Shown in pieces: positions 29,879 through 41,615 of a DNA stretch of 64,000 nt. The first letter of the stretch is position 1, and every line of letters begins with the position of its first letter. The notes below the pieces were generated by a model. The model ran no database searches. It saw only the letters and a program-made list of their open reading frames with translations, and was not told where the DNA came from. Position numbers and translations under genes: made by a program. Source of the stretch: Vibrio metoecus. GTDB taxonomy: Bacteria > Pseudomonadota > Gammaproteobacteria > Enterobacterales > Vibrionaceae. The DNA lies in the NCBI RefSeq assembly GCF_000696385.1, contig NZ_JJMN01000018.1, positions 62,001 to 126,000 on the forward strand, in the 5' to 3' direction.

Positions 29879-30442
29879 TTAGGCGTGTCCGGCGTCGCTG
29901 GAAAGCTGCGCAGGGGAGATGCCGAGTTTTTGAATAGCCTTTTGCCATTTCTCATGCACGGGCGTGTTAAAAATCAGCTCAGGATCTGCTTCTATGGTTA
30001 GCCACGAGTTTTCGGTGAGTTCCACCTCTAACTGGCCAGCAGACCAACCAGAATAGCCAAGCGCGACAATGTAGCCTTCAGGTTCCGCCTCGGTACCGAG
30101 TACAGTGAGAATATCCTTCGAGGTTGTGACGGCGATGTCATCAGTCATGTTCATGCTCGATTCGTAGTGATCGCGCGGACGATGCAGAATAAACCCACGA
30201 TCTTCCGACACCGGACCCCCATTGAACACTGGCTTTTTCAGACTCTCTTGGTGTGACTGTGGGTAAGCCGGCTCGATATCGACCTGCTTGAGCATGCCGC
30301 CGACCGTAATATCGATCGGCGCGTTGATCATTAACCCCATTGCGCCATCTTGGTTGTGCTCGCAGATATAAATCACGCTGCGCTTGAAGTAAGGATCCTT
30401 CATGCTCGGCATGGCAACCAGAAAATGATTGGTAAGATTCAT
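29879..30442 (-). CDS. yqgE: YqgE/AlgH family protein
   Basis: Conserved cytoplasmic protein of unknown molecular function (AlgH family). The start at 30442 gives 187 residues, the E. coli length, beginning [19 protein letters not shown]; an in-frame codon 13 positions upstream is possible but atypical. Motifs: [32 protein letters not shown] and [13 protein letters not shown]. Order gshB-yqgE-yqgF is conserved. Confidence 0.93.
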   Translation of the reverse strand: MNLTNHFLVAMPSMKDPYFKRSVIYICEHNQDGAMGLMINAPIDITVGGMLKQVDIEPAYPQSHQESLKKPVFNGGPVSEDRGFILHRPRDHYESSMNMTDDIAVTTSKDILTVLGTEAEPEGYIVALGYSGWSAGQLEVELTENSWLTIEADPELIFNTPVHEKWQKAIQKLGISPAQLSSDAGHA

Positions 30443-30477
30443 ACTGTGTCCAACCTCTATTTCACTGCTGTGGGTGC

Positions 30478-31434
30478 TCACATCGCGCCCGCTTTAAGGC
30501 GACGCTCGATGGCATCCATCAACTTGCCTGTGATTGAAATATCGTACGCAGCTTCAATCTCTCGAATGCAGGTTGGGCTGGTGACGTTAATTTCGGTCAG
30601 TTTATCGCCAATGACATCTAAGCCTACAAACAGCAGCCCTTTCTCTTTGAGAGTCGGTGCGACCGCTAGGGCAATTTTCTTATCGGTTTCACTCAGTGGG
30701 CGAGGCTCACCACGGCCGCCGGCAGCCAAGTTACCGCGTGTTTCCCCTTTGGCGGGAATTCGTGCCAAGCAGTAAGGCATAGGTTCACCATCGACCACCA
30801 AAATGCGTTTGTCGCCATTGCTGATATCTGGCACAAAGGTCTGCGCCATGCAGTAATTCTGTCCGTGATTGGTTAAGGTTTCGATGATCACTGAGAGGTT
30901 AGGATCGCCCTCTTTAACACGGAAAATCGAAGCGCCGCCCATACCATCGAGGGGTTTTAAGATTACATCCCCGTGCTGTTCACGGAAGGCTTTAATCTTC
31001 TCGGCTTTGCGCGTCACCATAGTAATGGGCGTAAGCTCTGGGAACCAAGCGGTGAACAGTTTTTCATTACAATCGCGTAGGCTTTGTGGTTTGTTCACTA
31101 CCAATACGCCTTCATCTTCCGCGCGCTCCAAAATGTAGGTTGCGTAGATGTATTCGGTGTCGAACGGCGGATCCTTACGCATTAAAATCGCATCCAATTC
31201 AGAAAGGGCGATGGTTTGCTCGGATTTGAATTGGTACCAACCGTTTGGATCTTCTTTCAGCTCGACAACTTTAGTATCGGCCAGTGCCACACCTTGCTCT
31301 AAGTGTAGGTCATTCATTTCCATATAATGGATTTCATAACCGCGACGCTGCGCTTCAAGCATCATGGCAAAGCTGGAATCTTTTTTGATGTTAATGGAAG
31401 CGATGGGGTCCATCACAATACCGAGTTTAATCAT
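30478..31434 (-). CDS. gshB: Glutathione synthetase
   Basis: ATP-grasp ligase that adds glycine to gamma-glutamylcysteine. 318 residues, family length. KLGIVMDPI at the N-terminus, [16 protein letters not shown] (about 95), [16 protein letters not shown] (ATP-grasp loop, about 155) and [14 protein letters not shown] at the metal site. rsmE, gshB, yqgE and yqgF form one co-directional group. Confidence 0.96.
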   Translation of the reverse strand: MIKLGIVMDPIASINIKKDSSFAMMLEAQRRGYEIHYMEMNDLHLEQGVALADTKVVELKEDPNGWYQFKSEQTIALSELDAILMRKDPPFDTEYIYATYILERAEDEGVLVVNKPQSLRDCNEKLFTAWFPELTPITMVTRKAEKIKAFREQHGDVILKPLDGMGGASIFRVKEGDPNLSVIIETLTNHGQNYCMAQTFVPDISNGDKRILVVDGEPMPYCLARIPAKGETRGNLAAGGRGEPRPLSETDKKIALAVAPTLKEKGLLFVGLDVIGDKLTEINVTSPTCIREIEAAYDISITGKLMDAIERRLKAGAM

Positions 31435-31447
31435 GGTTTATCTCCAT

Positions 31448-32180
31448 TTAGCCAAGATCGCCGAAACGAACTTGTAGTGCAGTTATCGCCGTGAGCGCCG
31501 CCGTTTCTGTGCGCAGTACGCGTGGGCCTAACAAGGTTTCTTCAAACTGGTAACGGCGAGTCATATCAATTTCTTCCGCTGACAAGCCGCCTTCAGGACC
31601 AATCAGCAAACGAACTTTGCTCACTGGGGTAGGTAAGGTATTGATCGTAGTATTTAGCCCGTGGGTGCAAATTGAGTTTCAGTGCCTCGGTTGGCTCTGC
31701 ACACCAAGCTTCGAGATCCATAATTGGGCGGATTTCCGGTACGGTATTACGGCCACACTGCTCGCAAGCGCTGATCGCAATTTTCTGCCACTGCTGAATC
31801 TTCTTCTCGAAGCGTTTTTCATCCAGCTTCACACCACAACGCTCAGAAAGCAGAGGGGTGATGGTAGTGACACCCAATTCCACCGATTTTTGGATGGTGA
31901 ACTCCATCTTATCGCCGCGTGAAATCACTTGACCAAGATGCAGATCGAGGGGCGATTCAATGCTGTTTTCCACGCGCTCAGTGATATTGACCAGCACCTG
32001 TTTTTTGCCGACTTCACTGATTACGGCTGGGAATTCAGCCCCAAAGCCATCGAACAGCAGCACTTCTTGCCCAGTTTGCATACGCAATACGCGACCGATA
32101 TGCCCTGCGGCATCTTCACTCAGGGCTACGGTGCCAAGCTGGTGGATCGGTTCTGGATGATAAATTCGTGGGATGCGCAT
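31448..32180 (-). CDS. rsmE: 16S rRNA (uracil-1498-N3)-methyltransferase (frameshifted)
   Basis: SPOUT-class enzyme methylating U1498 of 16S rRNA. An N-terminal PUA-like domain is followed by a knotted SPOUT domain ([34 protein letters not shown]). The first frame stops at 31593. Removing one base at about 31648 gives [18 protein letters not shown] and continues through the cofactor-binding knot ([24 protein letters not shown]) to a stop at 31448, for 243 residues, the E. coli length. Without correction the SAM site is lost. It ends 13 bases before gshB. Confidence 0.92.
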
Positions 32181-32318
32181 GCGGATAATTCCTAATCATT
32201 AAACGAGGTTACCTTCTTCCAACGTAAAGCGGCAACTTCAGTTGGAAGAGGCATATCTGGCCTCTAACATGGATGCAAGTTGGGCAAAATACAAGGGGGC
32301 AGGGTGAGATTCTGCCAA

Positions 32319-33014
32319 TCAGTTCGGGCATTGTTCACGCACAAAGCGGTTCGAGTTGCCTTGCACTTTTTCAATCCGTTGGTCACGCACACATTCCCAT
32401 TCGCTGACCGGATACTGATTGTTCCATGCCTGCATTAATTGGTTTTGCGCTTTGGAAAGTCGCAAACCGTACTGCTCACTCATATACAGATAAGTGCGCG
32501 CAATCGCCCCGCGTGCACGCTCTGGCGGCATGGCTTTGCGCTCTTTGAAGTTCACTTGCATTTCACACTGGCCGTAGGTGACGCCATCGACGCCATTCCA
32601 CTGACTGAAACTGAAGTTGGAGCGATCACCATTCACTTCGCCAATCGCCGGAGTGAGGTTGTGCAGATCCGCTTCCATTTGATTGAACTCAGGGCTAGTA
32701 CGAGTGCAGTTTTTACGGCCACCTTGTTGCCAGCATTGCAACTGATGACCAAATTGCCAAGCCGGCACCACATGTTCCCATTCAATCCGCGAAGCACGAT
32801 TCTCATTTTTACGCACTTGATAGCCGCAACTCTCCAGATCCGGGATGCCTTTTTTGCCTTGCCAGCGAATGTCGCAGCCACAGTAAAAAGAGACCGGATG
32901 ATCACGATAAATCTTCACCGCTTCATTTTTCGCATGACTAAAAGAGATGGGGGCGGCAAAGGTGAGGAGAGGCAAGCTCGCCATAAAAGCGGTTATTAAA
33001 CGGATAATCAGCAT
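32319..33014 (-). CDS. dns: Extracellular deoxyribonuclease Dns
   Basis: Secreted endonuclease I family enzyme that degrades extracellular DNA, limits natural transformation, and shapes biofilm. 231 residues: signal peptide to about residue 20 (LLTFAAP), eight cysteines as in the disulphide-bonded secreted form, and the catalytic [12 protein letters not shown] motif (about 78-89) with NGDRSNF later. From the literature it is repressed by HapR at high cell density. Between dns and rsmE (32181-32318) there are small hairpins but no gene. Confidence 0.95.
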   Translation of the reverse strand: MLIIRLITAFMASLPLLTFAAPISFSHAKNEAVKIYRDHPVSFYCGCDIRWQGKKGIPDLESCGYQVRKNENRASRIEWEHVVPAWQFGHQLQCWQQGGRKNCTRTSPEFNQMEADLHNLTPAIGEVNGDRSNFSFSQWNGVDGVTYGQCEMQVNFKERKAMPPERARGAIARTYLYMSEQYGLRLSKAQNQLMQAWNNQYPVSEWECVRDQRIEKVQGNSNRFVREQCPN

Positions 33015-33141
33015 GATAGACGTAGATAAGTGGGTTTTTTATCAGTCTAACACTCATAAATTACCTTTGTCGTTGATGCTTTTGTTAGTTTTTAGCGAGA
33101 GCAAGGCAAAGCCTATAGAGGTGGCCTCAGCCAATTAAAGG

Positions 33142-33639
<498 letters not shown>

Positions 33640-33659
33640 TCACTTCTATTGCGACGTCA

Positions 33660-33690
33660 TAAAAAAAGCCCTTTCATGAGAAAGGGCCTT
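33660..33690 (-). terminator. Terminator of metK
   Basis: GCCCTTTC / GAAAGGGC 8-bp stem followed on the minus strand by a run of seven T. Confidence 0.85.
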
Positions 33691-33740
33691 GAACTCTATT
33701 GCAATCCTCGCCGTTTGTCAGCGATGACTTGAAATAATGC

Positions 33741-34898
33741 TTACTTTAGACCAGCGAAGTCACGCAGCAGTGCGGCTTTGTCTGTCGCTTCCCAAGGAAA
33801 CTCTTCACGGCCGAAGTGACCGTAAGCTGCTGTTTTCTTGTAGATAGGTTGCAGCAGGTTCAACATCTCTTGCAGACCGTATGGACGCAGGTCGAAGAAC
33901 TGGCGAACGGCTTCAATGATGATCTCTTGCGACACTTTCTCAGTACCGAAAGTTTCCACCATGATCGACGTTGGATCCGCCACGCCGATAGCATAAGAGA
34001 GTTGGATTTCACAACGATCAGCCATACCAGCAGCAACGATGTTTTTCGCAACGTAACGCGCTGCGTAAGCCGCTGAACGGTCAACCTTGGATGGATCCTT
34101 ACCTGAGAATGCACCGCCACCGTGACGCGCTGCGCCGCCGTAGGTATCAACGATGATCTTACGACCGGTCAGACCACAGTCACCCATAGGACCACCGATC
34201 ACGAAACGACCCGTTGGGTTGATGAAGTATTTGGTCTCTTTGCTCAACCATTCTGCTGGTAGAACTGGCTTGATGATCTCTTCCATTACCGCTTCACGCA
34301 GATCTGGCGTTGAAATAGAGTCACAGTGCTGAGTAGACAGAACCACGGCATCAATACCTACGATCTTGCCTTGGTCGTACTGGAAGGTCACCTGAGATTT
34401 TGCATCAGGACGCAACCATGGTAGCGTGCCGTTTTTGCGAACTTCTGCTTGGCGCTGCATCAGACGATGTGCGTAGGTGATTGGTGCCGGCATCAGCACT
34501 TCAGTTTCGTTGGTCGCATAACCAAACATGATGCCTTGGTCGCCTGCGCCTTGCTCTTTAGGATCGGCTTTATCAACACCTTGGTTGATGTCTGGCGATT
34601 GCTTACCGATGGTGTTCAGTACCGCACAAGAGTTGGCATCAAAGCCCATGTCTGAGTGCACATAACCAATTTCACGAACGGTTTGACGAGTTAACTCTTC
34701 GATATCAACCCAAGCGGAAGTAGTGATTTCACCACCTACCATCACCATGCCAGTTTTTACGTAAGTTTCGCAAGCAACGCGAGCTTTAGGATCTTGCTCA
34801 AGAATCGCGTCCAACACTGCATCAGAGATCTGGTCTGCAATTTTATCTGGATGGCCTTCTGATACTGATTCTGAAGTAAACAGGTGCTTAATCGCCAT
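33741..34898 (-). CDS. metK: S-adenosylmethionine synthetase
   Basis: Makes S-adenosylmethionine from methionine and ATP. The start at 34898 gives 385 residues beginning [23 protein letters not shown]; an upstream open frame of 19 codons is rejected. Signatures [12 protein letters not shown] (about 118) and [19 protein letters not shown] (about 260) are intact. MetJ-type operators lie upstream (34971-34994). Intergenic DNA to the divergent tkt contains no other gene. Confidence 0.96.
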   Translation of the reverse strand: MAIKHLFTSESVSEGHPDKIADQISDAVLDAILEQDPKARVACETYVKTGMVMVGGEITTSAWVDIEELTRQTVREIGYVHSDMGFDANSCAVLNTIGKQSPDINQGVDKADPKEQGAGDQGIMFGYATNETEVLMPAPITYAHRLMQRQAEVRKNGTLPWLRPDAKSQVTFQYDQGKIVGIDAVVLSTQHCDSISTPDLREAVMEEIIKPVLPAEWLSKETKYFINPTGRFVIGGPMGDCGLTGRKIIVDTYGGAARHGGGAFSGKDPSKVDRSAAYAARYVAKNIVAAGMADRCEIQLSYAIGVADPTSIMVETFGTEKVSQEIIIEAVRQFFDLRPYGLQEMLNLLQPIYKKTAAYGHFGREEFPWEATDKAALLRDFAGLK

Positions 34899-34970
34899 GA
34901 TAGCTCCAATATTTGTGGTTATTCGGTAACGGCATGAAGTGGCGCTACCGATCAATTTCGTACATTTTGT

Positions 34971-34994
34971 AGGCGTTTCTACATCTAGACGGCT
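34971..34994 (-). promoter_or_regulatory. Candidate MetJ operator (tandem met boxes)
   Basis: Three adjacent octamers, AGGCGTTT, CTACATCT and AGACGGCT, match the met box AGACGTCT at 6, 5 and 7 of 8 positions, 73-97 bases before metK. MetJ with SAM represses metK in E. coli, so placement is as expected. Confidence 0.5.
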
Positions 34995-35227
34995 ATTCTA
35001 GTGTCGAGCGCTCAAATTACAAGCTCTTTTTCTGTTTAGCTCATAACCAAACGTTTGCTTAAAAAAGTCAGCTTTGCCACTACAAAGCGAGAATGTGCTA
35101 AAAAGTGTGACAAAATCGGAGCAAAGCACCAGTAAATCGTTTGCAGCAGCAGGGGGGCTTTGCGACAATAGCCGCCACTGATTTTCCGCATCTGTTCATT
35201 TCGCTTACTTCCCATTTAGGAGTCGAC

Positions 35228-37225
35228 ATGTCTTCTCGCAAACAACTTGCCAATGCTATCCGTGCCCTGAGCATGGACGGCGTTCAAAAAGCTAACTCTG
35301 GCCACCCGGGAGCCCCAATGGGCATGGCGGATATCGCCGAAGTGCTGTGGCGTTCACACTTAAACCACAACCCACAAAACCCAAATTGGGCTGACCGCGA
35401 CCGCTTTGTGCTGTCTAACGGCCACGGCTCTATGCTGATTTACTCGCTGCTGCACCTGAGCGGCTATGAGCTGTCGATTGACGATTTGAAAAACTTCCGT
35501 CAACTGCATTCCAAAACACCGGGTCACCCAGAATACGGTTACGCACCGGGCATCGAAACCACTACGGGCCCACTAGGCCAAGGCATCACCAATGCCGTAG
35601 GTATGGCGATGGCTGAAAAAGCTCTGGCGGCGCAGTTCAACAAACCGGGTCACGACATCGTTGACCACTTTACTTATGTGTTCATGGGTGATGGCTGTTT
35701 GATGGAAGGTATCTCGCACGAAGCGTGTTCACTGGCGGGCACACTTGGCCTTGGCAAACTGATTGCATTCTGGGATGACAACGGTATCTCTATCGACGGT
35801 CACGTGGAAGGCTGGTTCTCAGACGACACGCCAAAACGTTTTGAAGCGTACGGCTGGCATGTGATCCCAGCGGTTGATGGTCACGATGCAGATGCGATTA
35901 ACGCTGCGATTGAAGCCGCGAAAGCAGAAACGTCTCGCCCAACGCTGATTTGTACCAAAACCATCATCGGTTTCGGCTCACCAAACAAAGCGGGCTCACA
36001 CGACTGTCACGGCGCTCCTCTGGGCAACGATGAAATCAAAGCCGCGCGTGAATTCTTGGGTTGGGAATACGCTCCGTTTGAAATCCCTGCGGACATCTAC
36101 GCAGCGTGGGATGCAAAACAAGCAGGCGCAAGCAAAGAAGCCGCTTGGGATGAGAAATTCGCGGCTTATGCGAAAGCTTACCCAGCCGAAGCTGCTGAAT
36201 ACAAGCGCCGCGTAGCGGGCGAACTGCCAGCGAATTGGGAAGCCGCGACCAGCGAGATTATCGCTAACCTGCAAGCTAACCCTGCCAACATCGCATCGCG
36301 TAAAGCATCACAAAATGCGCTGGAAGCGTTTGGCAAACTGCTACCAGAATTTATGGGCGGTTCTGCTGACTTGGCGCCTTCTAACCTCACCATGTGGTCT
36401 GGCTCTAAGTCACTGACAGCAGAAGATGCGTCAGGCAACTACATCCACTACGGTGTGCGTGAGTTTGGTATGACGGCCATCATCAACGGTATCGCGCTGC
36501 ACGGCGGTTTTGTGCCTTACGGTGCAACCTTCCTGATGTTCATGGAATACGCGCGTAACGCGATGCGTATGGCAGCACTGATGAAAGTGCAAAACATCCA
36601 AGTGTACACGCACGACTCGATTGGTCTGGGTGAAGATGGCCCAACTCACCAACCGGTTGAGCAAATCGCTTCTCTGCGTATGACGCCAAACATGAGCACA
36701 TGGCGCCCATGTGACCAAGTGGAATCGGCAGTGGCTTGGAAACTGGCCATCGAGCGTAAAGATGCGCCATCTGCGCTGATTTTCTCGCGTCAAAACCTTG
36801 CGCAGCAACCACGCAGCGCAGAGCAAGTCGCGAACATCGCTAAAGGCGGCTACATCCTGAAAGATTGTGCAGGCCAACCTGAACTGATCCTGATTGCGAC
36901 TGGCTCTGAAGTGGAACTGGCGGTTGCCGCTTACGAGCAACTGAGCGCCGAAGGCAAAGCCGTTCGCGTAGTGTCTATGCCATCCACCGACGCATTTGAT
37001 AAGCAAGATGCCGCTTACCGCGAAGCCGTACTGCCAGCGGCAGTCACCAAGCGTATCGCGATTGAAGCGGGTATTGCCGACTTCTGGTACAAGTATGTTG
37101 GCTTTGGTGGTCGCATCATCGGCATGACCAGCTTTGGTGAATCAGCGCCTGCGGGTGAGCTGTTCAAGCTGTTTGGTTTCACGACTGAAAATGTGGTGAA
37201 ACAAGCTAAAGAACTGCTGGCGTAA
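35228..37225 (+). CDS. tkt: Transketolase
   Basis: Thiamine-diphosphate enzyme transferring two-carbon units in the pentose phosphate pathway. The start at 35228 follows TTTAGGAG and gives 665 residues ([19 protein letters not shown]); the frame is open further upstream but with no ribosome-binding site. ThDP motif [13 protein letters not shown]...[10 protein letters not shown] (about 154-190), [11 protein letters not shown] (about 380), and [10 protein letters not shown] (about 470) are present. In this genome it is divergent from metK, as in many Vibrio. Confidence 0.96.
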   Translation: MSSRKQLANAIRALSMDGVQKANSGHPGAPMGMADIAEVLWRSHLNHNPQNPNWADRDRFVLSNGHGSMLIYSLLHLSGYELSIDDLKNFRQLHSKTPGHPEYGYAPGIETTTGPLGQGITNAVGMAMAEKALAAQFNKPGHDIVDHFTYVFMGDGCLMEGISHEACSLAGTLGLGKLIAFWDDNGISIDGHVEGWFSDDTPKRFEAYGWHVIPAVDGHDADAINAAIEAAKAETSRPTLICTKTIIGFGSPNKAGSHDCHGAPLGNDEIKAAREFLGWEYAPFEIPADIYAAWDAKQAGASKEAAWDEKFAAYAKAYPAEAAEYKRRVAGELPANWEAATSEIIANLQANPANIASRKASQNALEAFGKLLPEFMGGSADLAPSNLTMWSGSKSLTAEDASGNYIHYGVREFGMTAIINGIALHGGFVPYGATFLMFMEYARNAMRMAALMKVQNIQVYTHDSIGLGEDGPTHQPVEQIASLRMTPNMSTWRPCDQVESAVAWKLAIERKDAPSALIFSRQNLAQQPRSAEQVANIAKGGYILKDCAGQPELILIATGSEVELAVAAYEQLSAEGKAVRVVSMPSTDAFDKQDAAYREAVLPAAVTKRIAIEAGIADFWYKYVGFGGRIIGMTSFGESAPAGELFKLFGFTTENVVKQAKELLA

Positions 37226-37264
37226 TCCAAGCCATTCTTTGTTACGCAAAGAAAAATCGATGAT

Positions 37265-37294
37265 AAAAAATCCCGCTGCGGCGGGATTTTTTAT
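37265..37294. terminator. Bidirectional terminator of tkt and irgB
   Basis: AAAATCCCGC / GCGGGATTTT perfect 10-bp stem with A and T tails on both sides, so it can end both convergent transcripts. Confidence 0.88.
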
Positions 37295-38188
37295 TTGCCA
37301 CTCATCAGGCCTTGCTTGGCGGAGCGCATCAATAAATAGGCGCAGCCGAAGTGGGTGACGACCGAGCGGATAGAAGCAGTTGATTTCTGTTGGCTGTGAT
37401 TGCCATCCGTTGACGCAAGGAATGAGGCTGCCTGGATGCGCCGTTTCAAAACCATTGGCAAACCAAGTAGGAAGCAAACCAATACCACGACCTTTAGCAA
37501 TCGCATCGGCTTGCATGGCAAGATTATCGCTTTGTAAACGACTCTCCAGCGCTGGTAATTCATAGCTGCCGAGCTGTGGATGATGCAATGCAACCGCAGC
37601 TTGTCGAAACGCAATAAAATCAATCCACGGATGATGGATAAGCTCTTGTGGGTGATTGGGTTTATCTCTATAGGCCAAATAATTGGGAGAGGCGTAGGCG
37701 GCATAGCGCCAATAGCCTAAGCGTTCTTTGCGATAACCCATGGGGGCGGCGTGTTCAATCCAAATGATCAAATCGGGCTCAAACACTTCATCACTGTGTT
37801 GAAACTGGCTGAGTAGACGGATCTTCAATGTCGAATGCTGCTGCATAAACTCATCCAACACTTGGCTGAGCCAACCGCGGATCAAATTCGGGTGCACGAC
37901 CAACGTGAGTTCACCAGTGACTTGATTATTCAATTCTTGCAACGCTTCCTGACTTTTATGTGCCAGTTCAAGTAACTGCTCTGAGTAAACCGCAAACACT
38001 TCCCCCGCTTTGGTGAGCGTTAAGCGGTTGCCCTGCCGCATCAACAAACTTTGTCCTAAATCTTCCTCTAGCTGTGCCAAGCGGCGACTCAAGGTTGACT
38101 TAGGCTGCTCAAGTGCTTTGGCGGCGGCTGTCAGGCTTTTATATTGGCAAAGCGCATAGAAGGCTTTTACGGCGCTGAGATCTTGCAT
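37291..38188 (-). CDS. irgB: LysR-type activator IrgB (stop codon frameshifted)
   Basis: Activator of irgA transcription. The start at 38188 (MQDLSAVKAF) gives a LysR HTH (LTAAAKALEQPKSTLSRRLAQLE) and a substrate-binding domain. The uninterrupted frame runs 50 codons past DEWQ, through the terminator and antisense to tkt, which is not credible. Removing one A from the AAA after TGGC creates CAA TAA, ending the protein at DEWQ after 298 residues, the length I recall for IrgB. An upstream open frame of 14 codons is also rejected. irgB is divergent from irgA, with Fur and IrgB acting in the 143-base gap. Confidence 0.92.
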
Positions 38189-38295
38189 AGCTGTTTGACT
38201 CTTAAAAGATAATGACATCAGACGTTCCATATTTGGTCCGTACTATTCCATGTGTCGATCTATCTCCAGTACAGAATATATGAATAATCCGCCTT

Positions 38296-38314
38296 GAAAT
38301 TAAGAATAATTATC
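38296..38314 (+). promoter_or_regulatory. Fur box at the irgA promoter
   Basis: GAAATTAAGAATAATTATC matches 14 of 19 positions of the Fur consensus (GATAATGATAATCATTATC) and lies 17 bases before irgA. Iron repression of irgA by Fur in V. cholerae is well established. Confidence 0.8.
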
Positions 38315-38331
38315 ATTTAAAGGAGAGGTAA

Positions 38332-40290
38332 ATGTCCAGACACAATCCATCCCCCGTCAGTTTATCTGTGACACTAGGCTTAATGTTTTCGGCTAGCGCT
38401 TTTGCTCAAGAAGCGACGAAAGCTGATGAAACCATGGTGGTCACTGCAGCGGGATACGCGCAATCCATTCAAAATGCGCCAGCCAGTATCAGCGTAATTT
38501 CCAGAGAGGATCTGGAGTCTCGCTATTACCGTGATGTGACCGATGCACTAAAAGGCGTTCCGGGTGTAACTGTAACGGGCGGCGGAGATAAGACCGACAT
38601 CAGCATTCGTGGTATGGGCTCAAGCTACACTTTGATTTTGGTGGATGGTAAACGTCAAACCTCGCGTCAGACTCGTCCCAATAGCGATGGCCCCGGCATC
38701 GAACAAGGTTGGTTACCGCCACTGCAAGCGATTGAACGTATCGAGGTGATCCGTGGCCCGATGTCTACGCTGTACGGCTCGGATGCGATTGGCGGCGTGA
38801 TCAACATCATCACTCGTAAAGATCAGCAGCAGTGGTCGGGAAATGTTCAGTTATCCACTGTGGTTCAAGAGAATCGCGCTTCAGGCGATGAGCAGAGTGC
38901 TAACTTTTTTGTGACAGGTCCTTTAAGTGATGCTCTATCGCTGCAAGTCTACGGACAAACCACGCAACGTGATGAAGATGAGATTGAGCGTGGCTATGGT
39001 GATAAATCTCTGCGCAGCTTAACTTCAAAGCTTAACTATCAGCTCAATCCAGATCATCAACTGCAACTGGAAGCGGGAATATCAGCCCAAGACCGCGAAA
39101 ATAACGTGGGCAAGTCGGCGCAATCGAGCGGATGTCGTGGAGCGTGTAGCAATACCGATAACCAGTACCGCCGCAACCATATTGCCGTTTCTCACCAAGG
39201 GGATTGGCAGGATGTTGGGCAGTCCGATACCTATCTGCAATACGAAGAAAACACCAATCAGTCTCGTGAAATGAACATTGATAATACGGTATTCAAATCC
39301 ACGTTAGTGGCACCGATCGGCGAACATATGCTGAGTTTCGGTTTAGAGGGAAAATACGAAAGTTTAGAGGATAGCACTTCCAACAAAATTTCGTCTCGTA
39401 CGCATATTTCAAACAGTCAGTGGGCGGGATTCATTGAAGATGAATGGGCTCTTGTTGAACAGTTCCGCCTGACCTTTGGTGGTCGTCTGGATCATGATAA
39501 AAACTACGGCAGCCACTTCAGCCCACGTGTGTATGGCGTATGGAATCTCGATCCGCTATGGACAGTAAAAGGTGGTGTTTCTACTGGCTTCCGTGCACCG
39601 CAATTACGTGAAGTGACGCCGGATTGGGGACAAGTGAGTAAGGGCGGTAATATTTATGGCAACCCAGATCTCAAACCTGAAACATCGGTGAACAAAGAAC
39701 TGAGTTTGATGTATAGCACAGGCTCAGGTCTGGCGGCGTCGTTGACTGCTTTCCATAATGATTTTAAAGATAAAATCACTCGCGTCGCTTGTCCGACCAA
39801 TATTTGTACCGATGGAGCAAACCAATGGGGTGCAGCTCCTACTTATCGTGTGAATATTGATGAAGCGGAAACCTATGGTGCAGAAGCTACGTTAAGTCTG
39901 CCGATCACCGAAAGCGTTGAGTTATCGTCTAGCTACACGTACACCCATTCGGAGCAAAAATCAGGGAATTTTGCTGGCCGTCCGCTACTGCAGTTACCTA
40001 AACATCTGTTCAATGCCAACTTGAGCTGGCAAACCACAGATCGCCTCAATAGTTGGGCTAACCTCAACTATCGTGGTAAGGAGATGCAGCCGGAAGGTGG
40101 GGCGTCGAACGATGATTTCATCGCGCCAAGCTACACCTTTATCGATACTGGCGTGACTTACGCACTCACCGATACCGCAACGCTTAAAGCTGCGGTGTAC
40201 AACCTGTTTGATCAAGAGGTGAATTACGCGGAGTATGGCTATGTAGAAGATGGCCGCCGCTACTGGTTGGGTTTAGACATCGCCTTCTAA
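38332..40290 (+). CDS. irgA: TonB-dependent siderophore receptor IrgA
   Basis: Iron-regulated outer-membrane receptor; V. cholerae IrgA takes up enterobactin-type catecholates. 652 residues: signal peptide (about 1-25, ending AFA), TonB box ETMVVTA (about 34), plug domain with SIRGMGSSYTLILVDGKRQ and IERIEVIRGPMSTLYGSDAIGGVINIIT, then a 22-strand barrel that ends in Phe (GLDIAF). A GGAGAGG ribosome-binding site precedes the ATG. Divergent from its activator irgB. Confidence 0.96.
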   Translation: MSRHNPSPVSLSVTLGLMFSASAFAQEATKADETMVVTAAGYAQSIQNAPASISVISREDLESRYYRDVTDALKGVPGVTVTGGGDKTDISIRGMGSSYTLILVDGKRQTSRQTRPNSDGPGIEQGWLPPLQAIERIEVIRGPMSTLYGSDAIGGVINIITRKDQQQWSGNVQLSTVVQENRASGDEQSANFFVTGPLSDALSLQVYGQTTQRDEDEIERGYGDKSLRSLTSKLNYQLNPDHQLQLEAGISAQDRENNVGKSAQSSGCRGACSNTDNQYRRNHIAVSHQGDWQDVGQSDTYLQYEENTNQSREMNIDNTVFKSTLVAPIGEHMLSFGLEGKYESLEDSTSNKISSRTHISNSQWAGFIEDEWALVEQFRLTFGGRLDHDKNYGSHFSPRVYGVWNLDPLWTVKGGVSTGFRAPQLREVTPDWGQVSKGGNIYGNPDLKPETSVNKELSLMYSTGSGLAASLTAFHNDFKDKITRVACPTNICTDGANQWGAAPTYRVNIDEAETYGAEATLSLPITESVELSSSYTYTHSEQKSGNFAGRPLLQLPKHLFNANLSWQTTDRLNSWANLNYRGKEMQPEGGASNDDFIAPSYTFIDTGVTYALTDTATLKAAVYNLFDQEVNYAEYGYVEDGRRYWLGLDIAF

Positions 40291-40303
40291 TTGCTAGAGG
40301 TTT

Positions 40304-40331
40304 AGAGGATTGGCGGCAGCGCCAATCCTCT
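40304..40331 (+). terminator. Hairpin after irgA
   Basis: AGAGGATTGGCG / CGCCAATCCTCT perfect 12-bp stem with a 4-base loop, 14 bases after irgA. The downstream tail (GTGTGTTTCG) is only weakly T-rich, so termination may be partial. Confidence 0.65.
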
Positions 40332-40441
40332 GTGTGTTTCGCGATCGGCGGTGGAATCATTTATTGCACAGGATCGCCGTGCCAAAGCTTAGAGTATCGG
40401 TTACTATTGCCAACCAATCTGAGAGCGATAGGCGAGATACG

Positions 40442-41467
40442 ATGCTGAGGGTAGCAATTAACGGCTTTGGGCGCATTGGGCGTAACGTATTACGTGCAGT
40501 GTATGAAAGTGGTAAACGTGACCGCATTCAAGTGGTTGCGGTGAACGAGCTTGCCAAGCCAGATGCGATGGCACACCTCCTGCAGTACGATACTAGCCAC
40601 GGTCGCTTTGGCAAAAAAATCAGCCATGATCAGCAGCATATCTATGTTCACCATCAAAATGGTGAGTATGACTCAATCCGCATTCTGCATCTTTCGGAAA
40701 TTCCTCTCTTACCTTGGCGTGATTTAGGCGTGGATTTAGTCCTCGACTGTACAGGTGTGTATGGTTGCCAAGAGGATGGTCAGCAACATATTGATGCGGG
40801 CGCGAAGTTAGTTTTATTTTCCCATCCTGGTGCTAGCGATCTCGACAACACCATCATCTATGGCGTGAATCATGAGACGCTCACTGCTGAGCATAAAATC
40901 GTCTCTAACGGTTCTTGTACCACCAACTGCATTGTGCCCATAATCAAGGTATTGGATGACGCATTCGGCATTGATTCTGGCACCATCACCACCATCCATT
41001 CCTCGATGAACGATCAACAAGTGATTGATGCGTATCATAATGACTTACGACGCACACGAGCGGCCAGTCAATCGATCATTCCCGTTGATACTAAGTTGCA
41101 TAAAGGTATTGAAAGAATATTTCCGAAATTTTCTAACAAATTTGAAGCGATTTCGGTGCGTGTACCGACAGTAAATGTGACCGCGATGGATTTAAGTGTC
41201 ACAATTAAATCAAATGTGAAAGTTAATGACGTAAATCAAACCATTGTGAACGCATCTCAGTGTACATTACGTGGCATTGTTGACTATACTGAAGCGCCTT
41301 TGGTTTCCATCGATTTTAACCATGATCCGCACAGCGCGATTGTGGATGGAACACAAACGAGAGTCAGTAACGGGCAGTTAGTGAAAATGCTCGTTTGGTG
41401 TGATAACGAATGGGGCTTTGCCAACCGGATGTTAGATACCGCTTTGGCAATGCAAGCCACGCAGTAA
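40442..41467 (+). CDS. epd: Erythrose-4-phosphate dehydrogenase
   Basis: GAPDH-family enzyme oxidising erythrose 4-phosphate in the DXP-dependent route to pyridoxal phosphate. The start at 40442 gives 341 residues ([15 protein letters not shown]). The catalytic Cys lies in [13 protein letters not shown], and [19 protein letters not shown] plus [27 protein letters not shown] favour Epd over glycolytic Gap. The order epd-pgk-fbaA, conserved with E. coli, supports it. Gap activity is possible as a side reaction. Confidence 0.92.
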   Translation: MLRVAINGFGRIGRNVLRAVYESGKRDRIQVVAVNELAKPDAMAHLLQYDTSHGRFGKKISHDQQHIYVHHQNGEYDSIRILHLSEIPLLPWRDLGVDLVLDCTGVYGCQEDGQQHIDAGAKLVLFSHPGASDLDNTIIYGVNHETLTAEHKIVSNGSCTTNCIVPIIKVLDDAFGIDSGTITTIHSSMNDQQVIDAYHNDLRRTRAASQSIIPVDTKLHKGIERIFPKFSNKFEAISVRVPTVNVTAMDLSVTIKSNVKVNDVNQTIVNASQCTLRGIVDYTEAPLVSIDFNHDPHSAIVDGTQTRVSNGQLVKMLVWCDNEWGFANRMLDTALAMQATQ

Positions 41468-41615
41468 AGGCTAAGCATGCACTTCAAATCAGGTTTGGAT
41501 ATTGAAACCTGAAGAACGCATCCCCATATCGGTAAACAGCTAAGATTTTACCGACTCGGCAGGGTCGCCGAGTTGCAGAATTTTCATTTCTTTAAATAGT
41601 TTGAGAGGACAAATC

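Noticed and set aside
30442..30481. Longer N-termini for yqgE, metK, tkt, pgk, fbaA, epd and dnaG
   Set aside because: In each case the frame is open upstream, but family N-termini and ribosome-binding sites fix the internal ATG.
36431..37006. 191-codon minus-strand ORF opposite tkt
   Set aside because: It is an antisense shadow of a strongly coding + strand gene, with no ribosome-binding site and no recognisable motif.
37142..37291. 50-codon C-terminal extension of IrgB
   Set aside because: It runs through a terminator and antisense to tkt. One base removed at about 37294 gives a stop at the normal family length.
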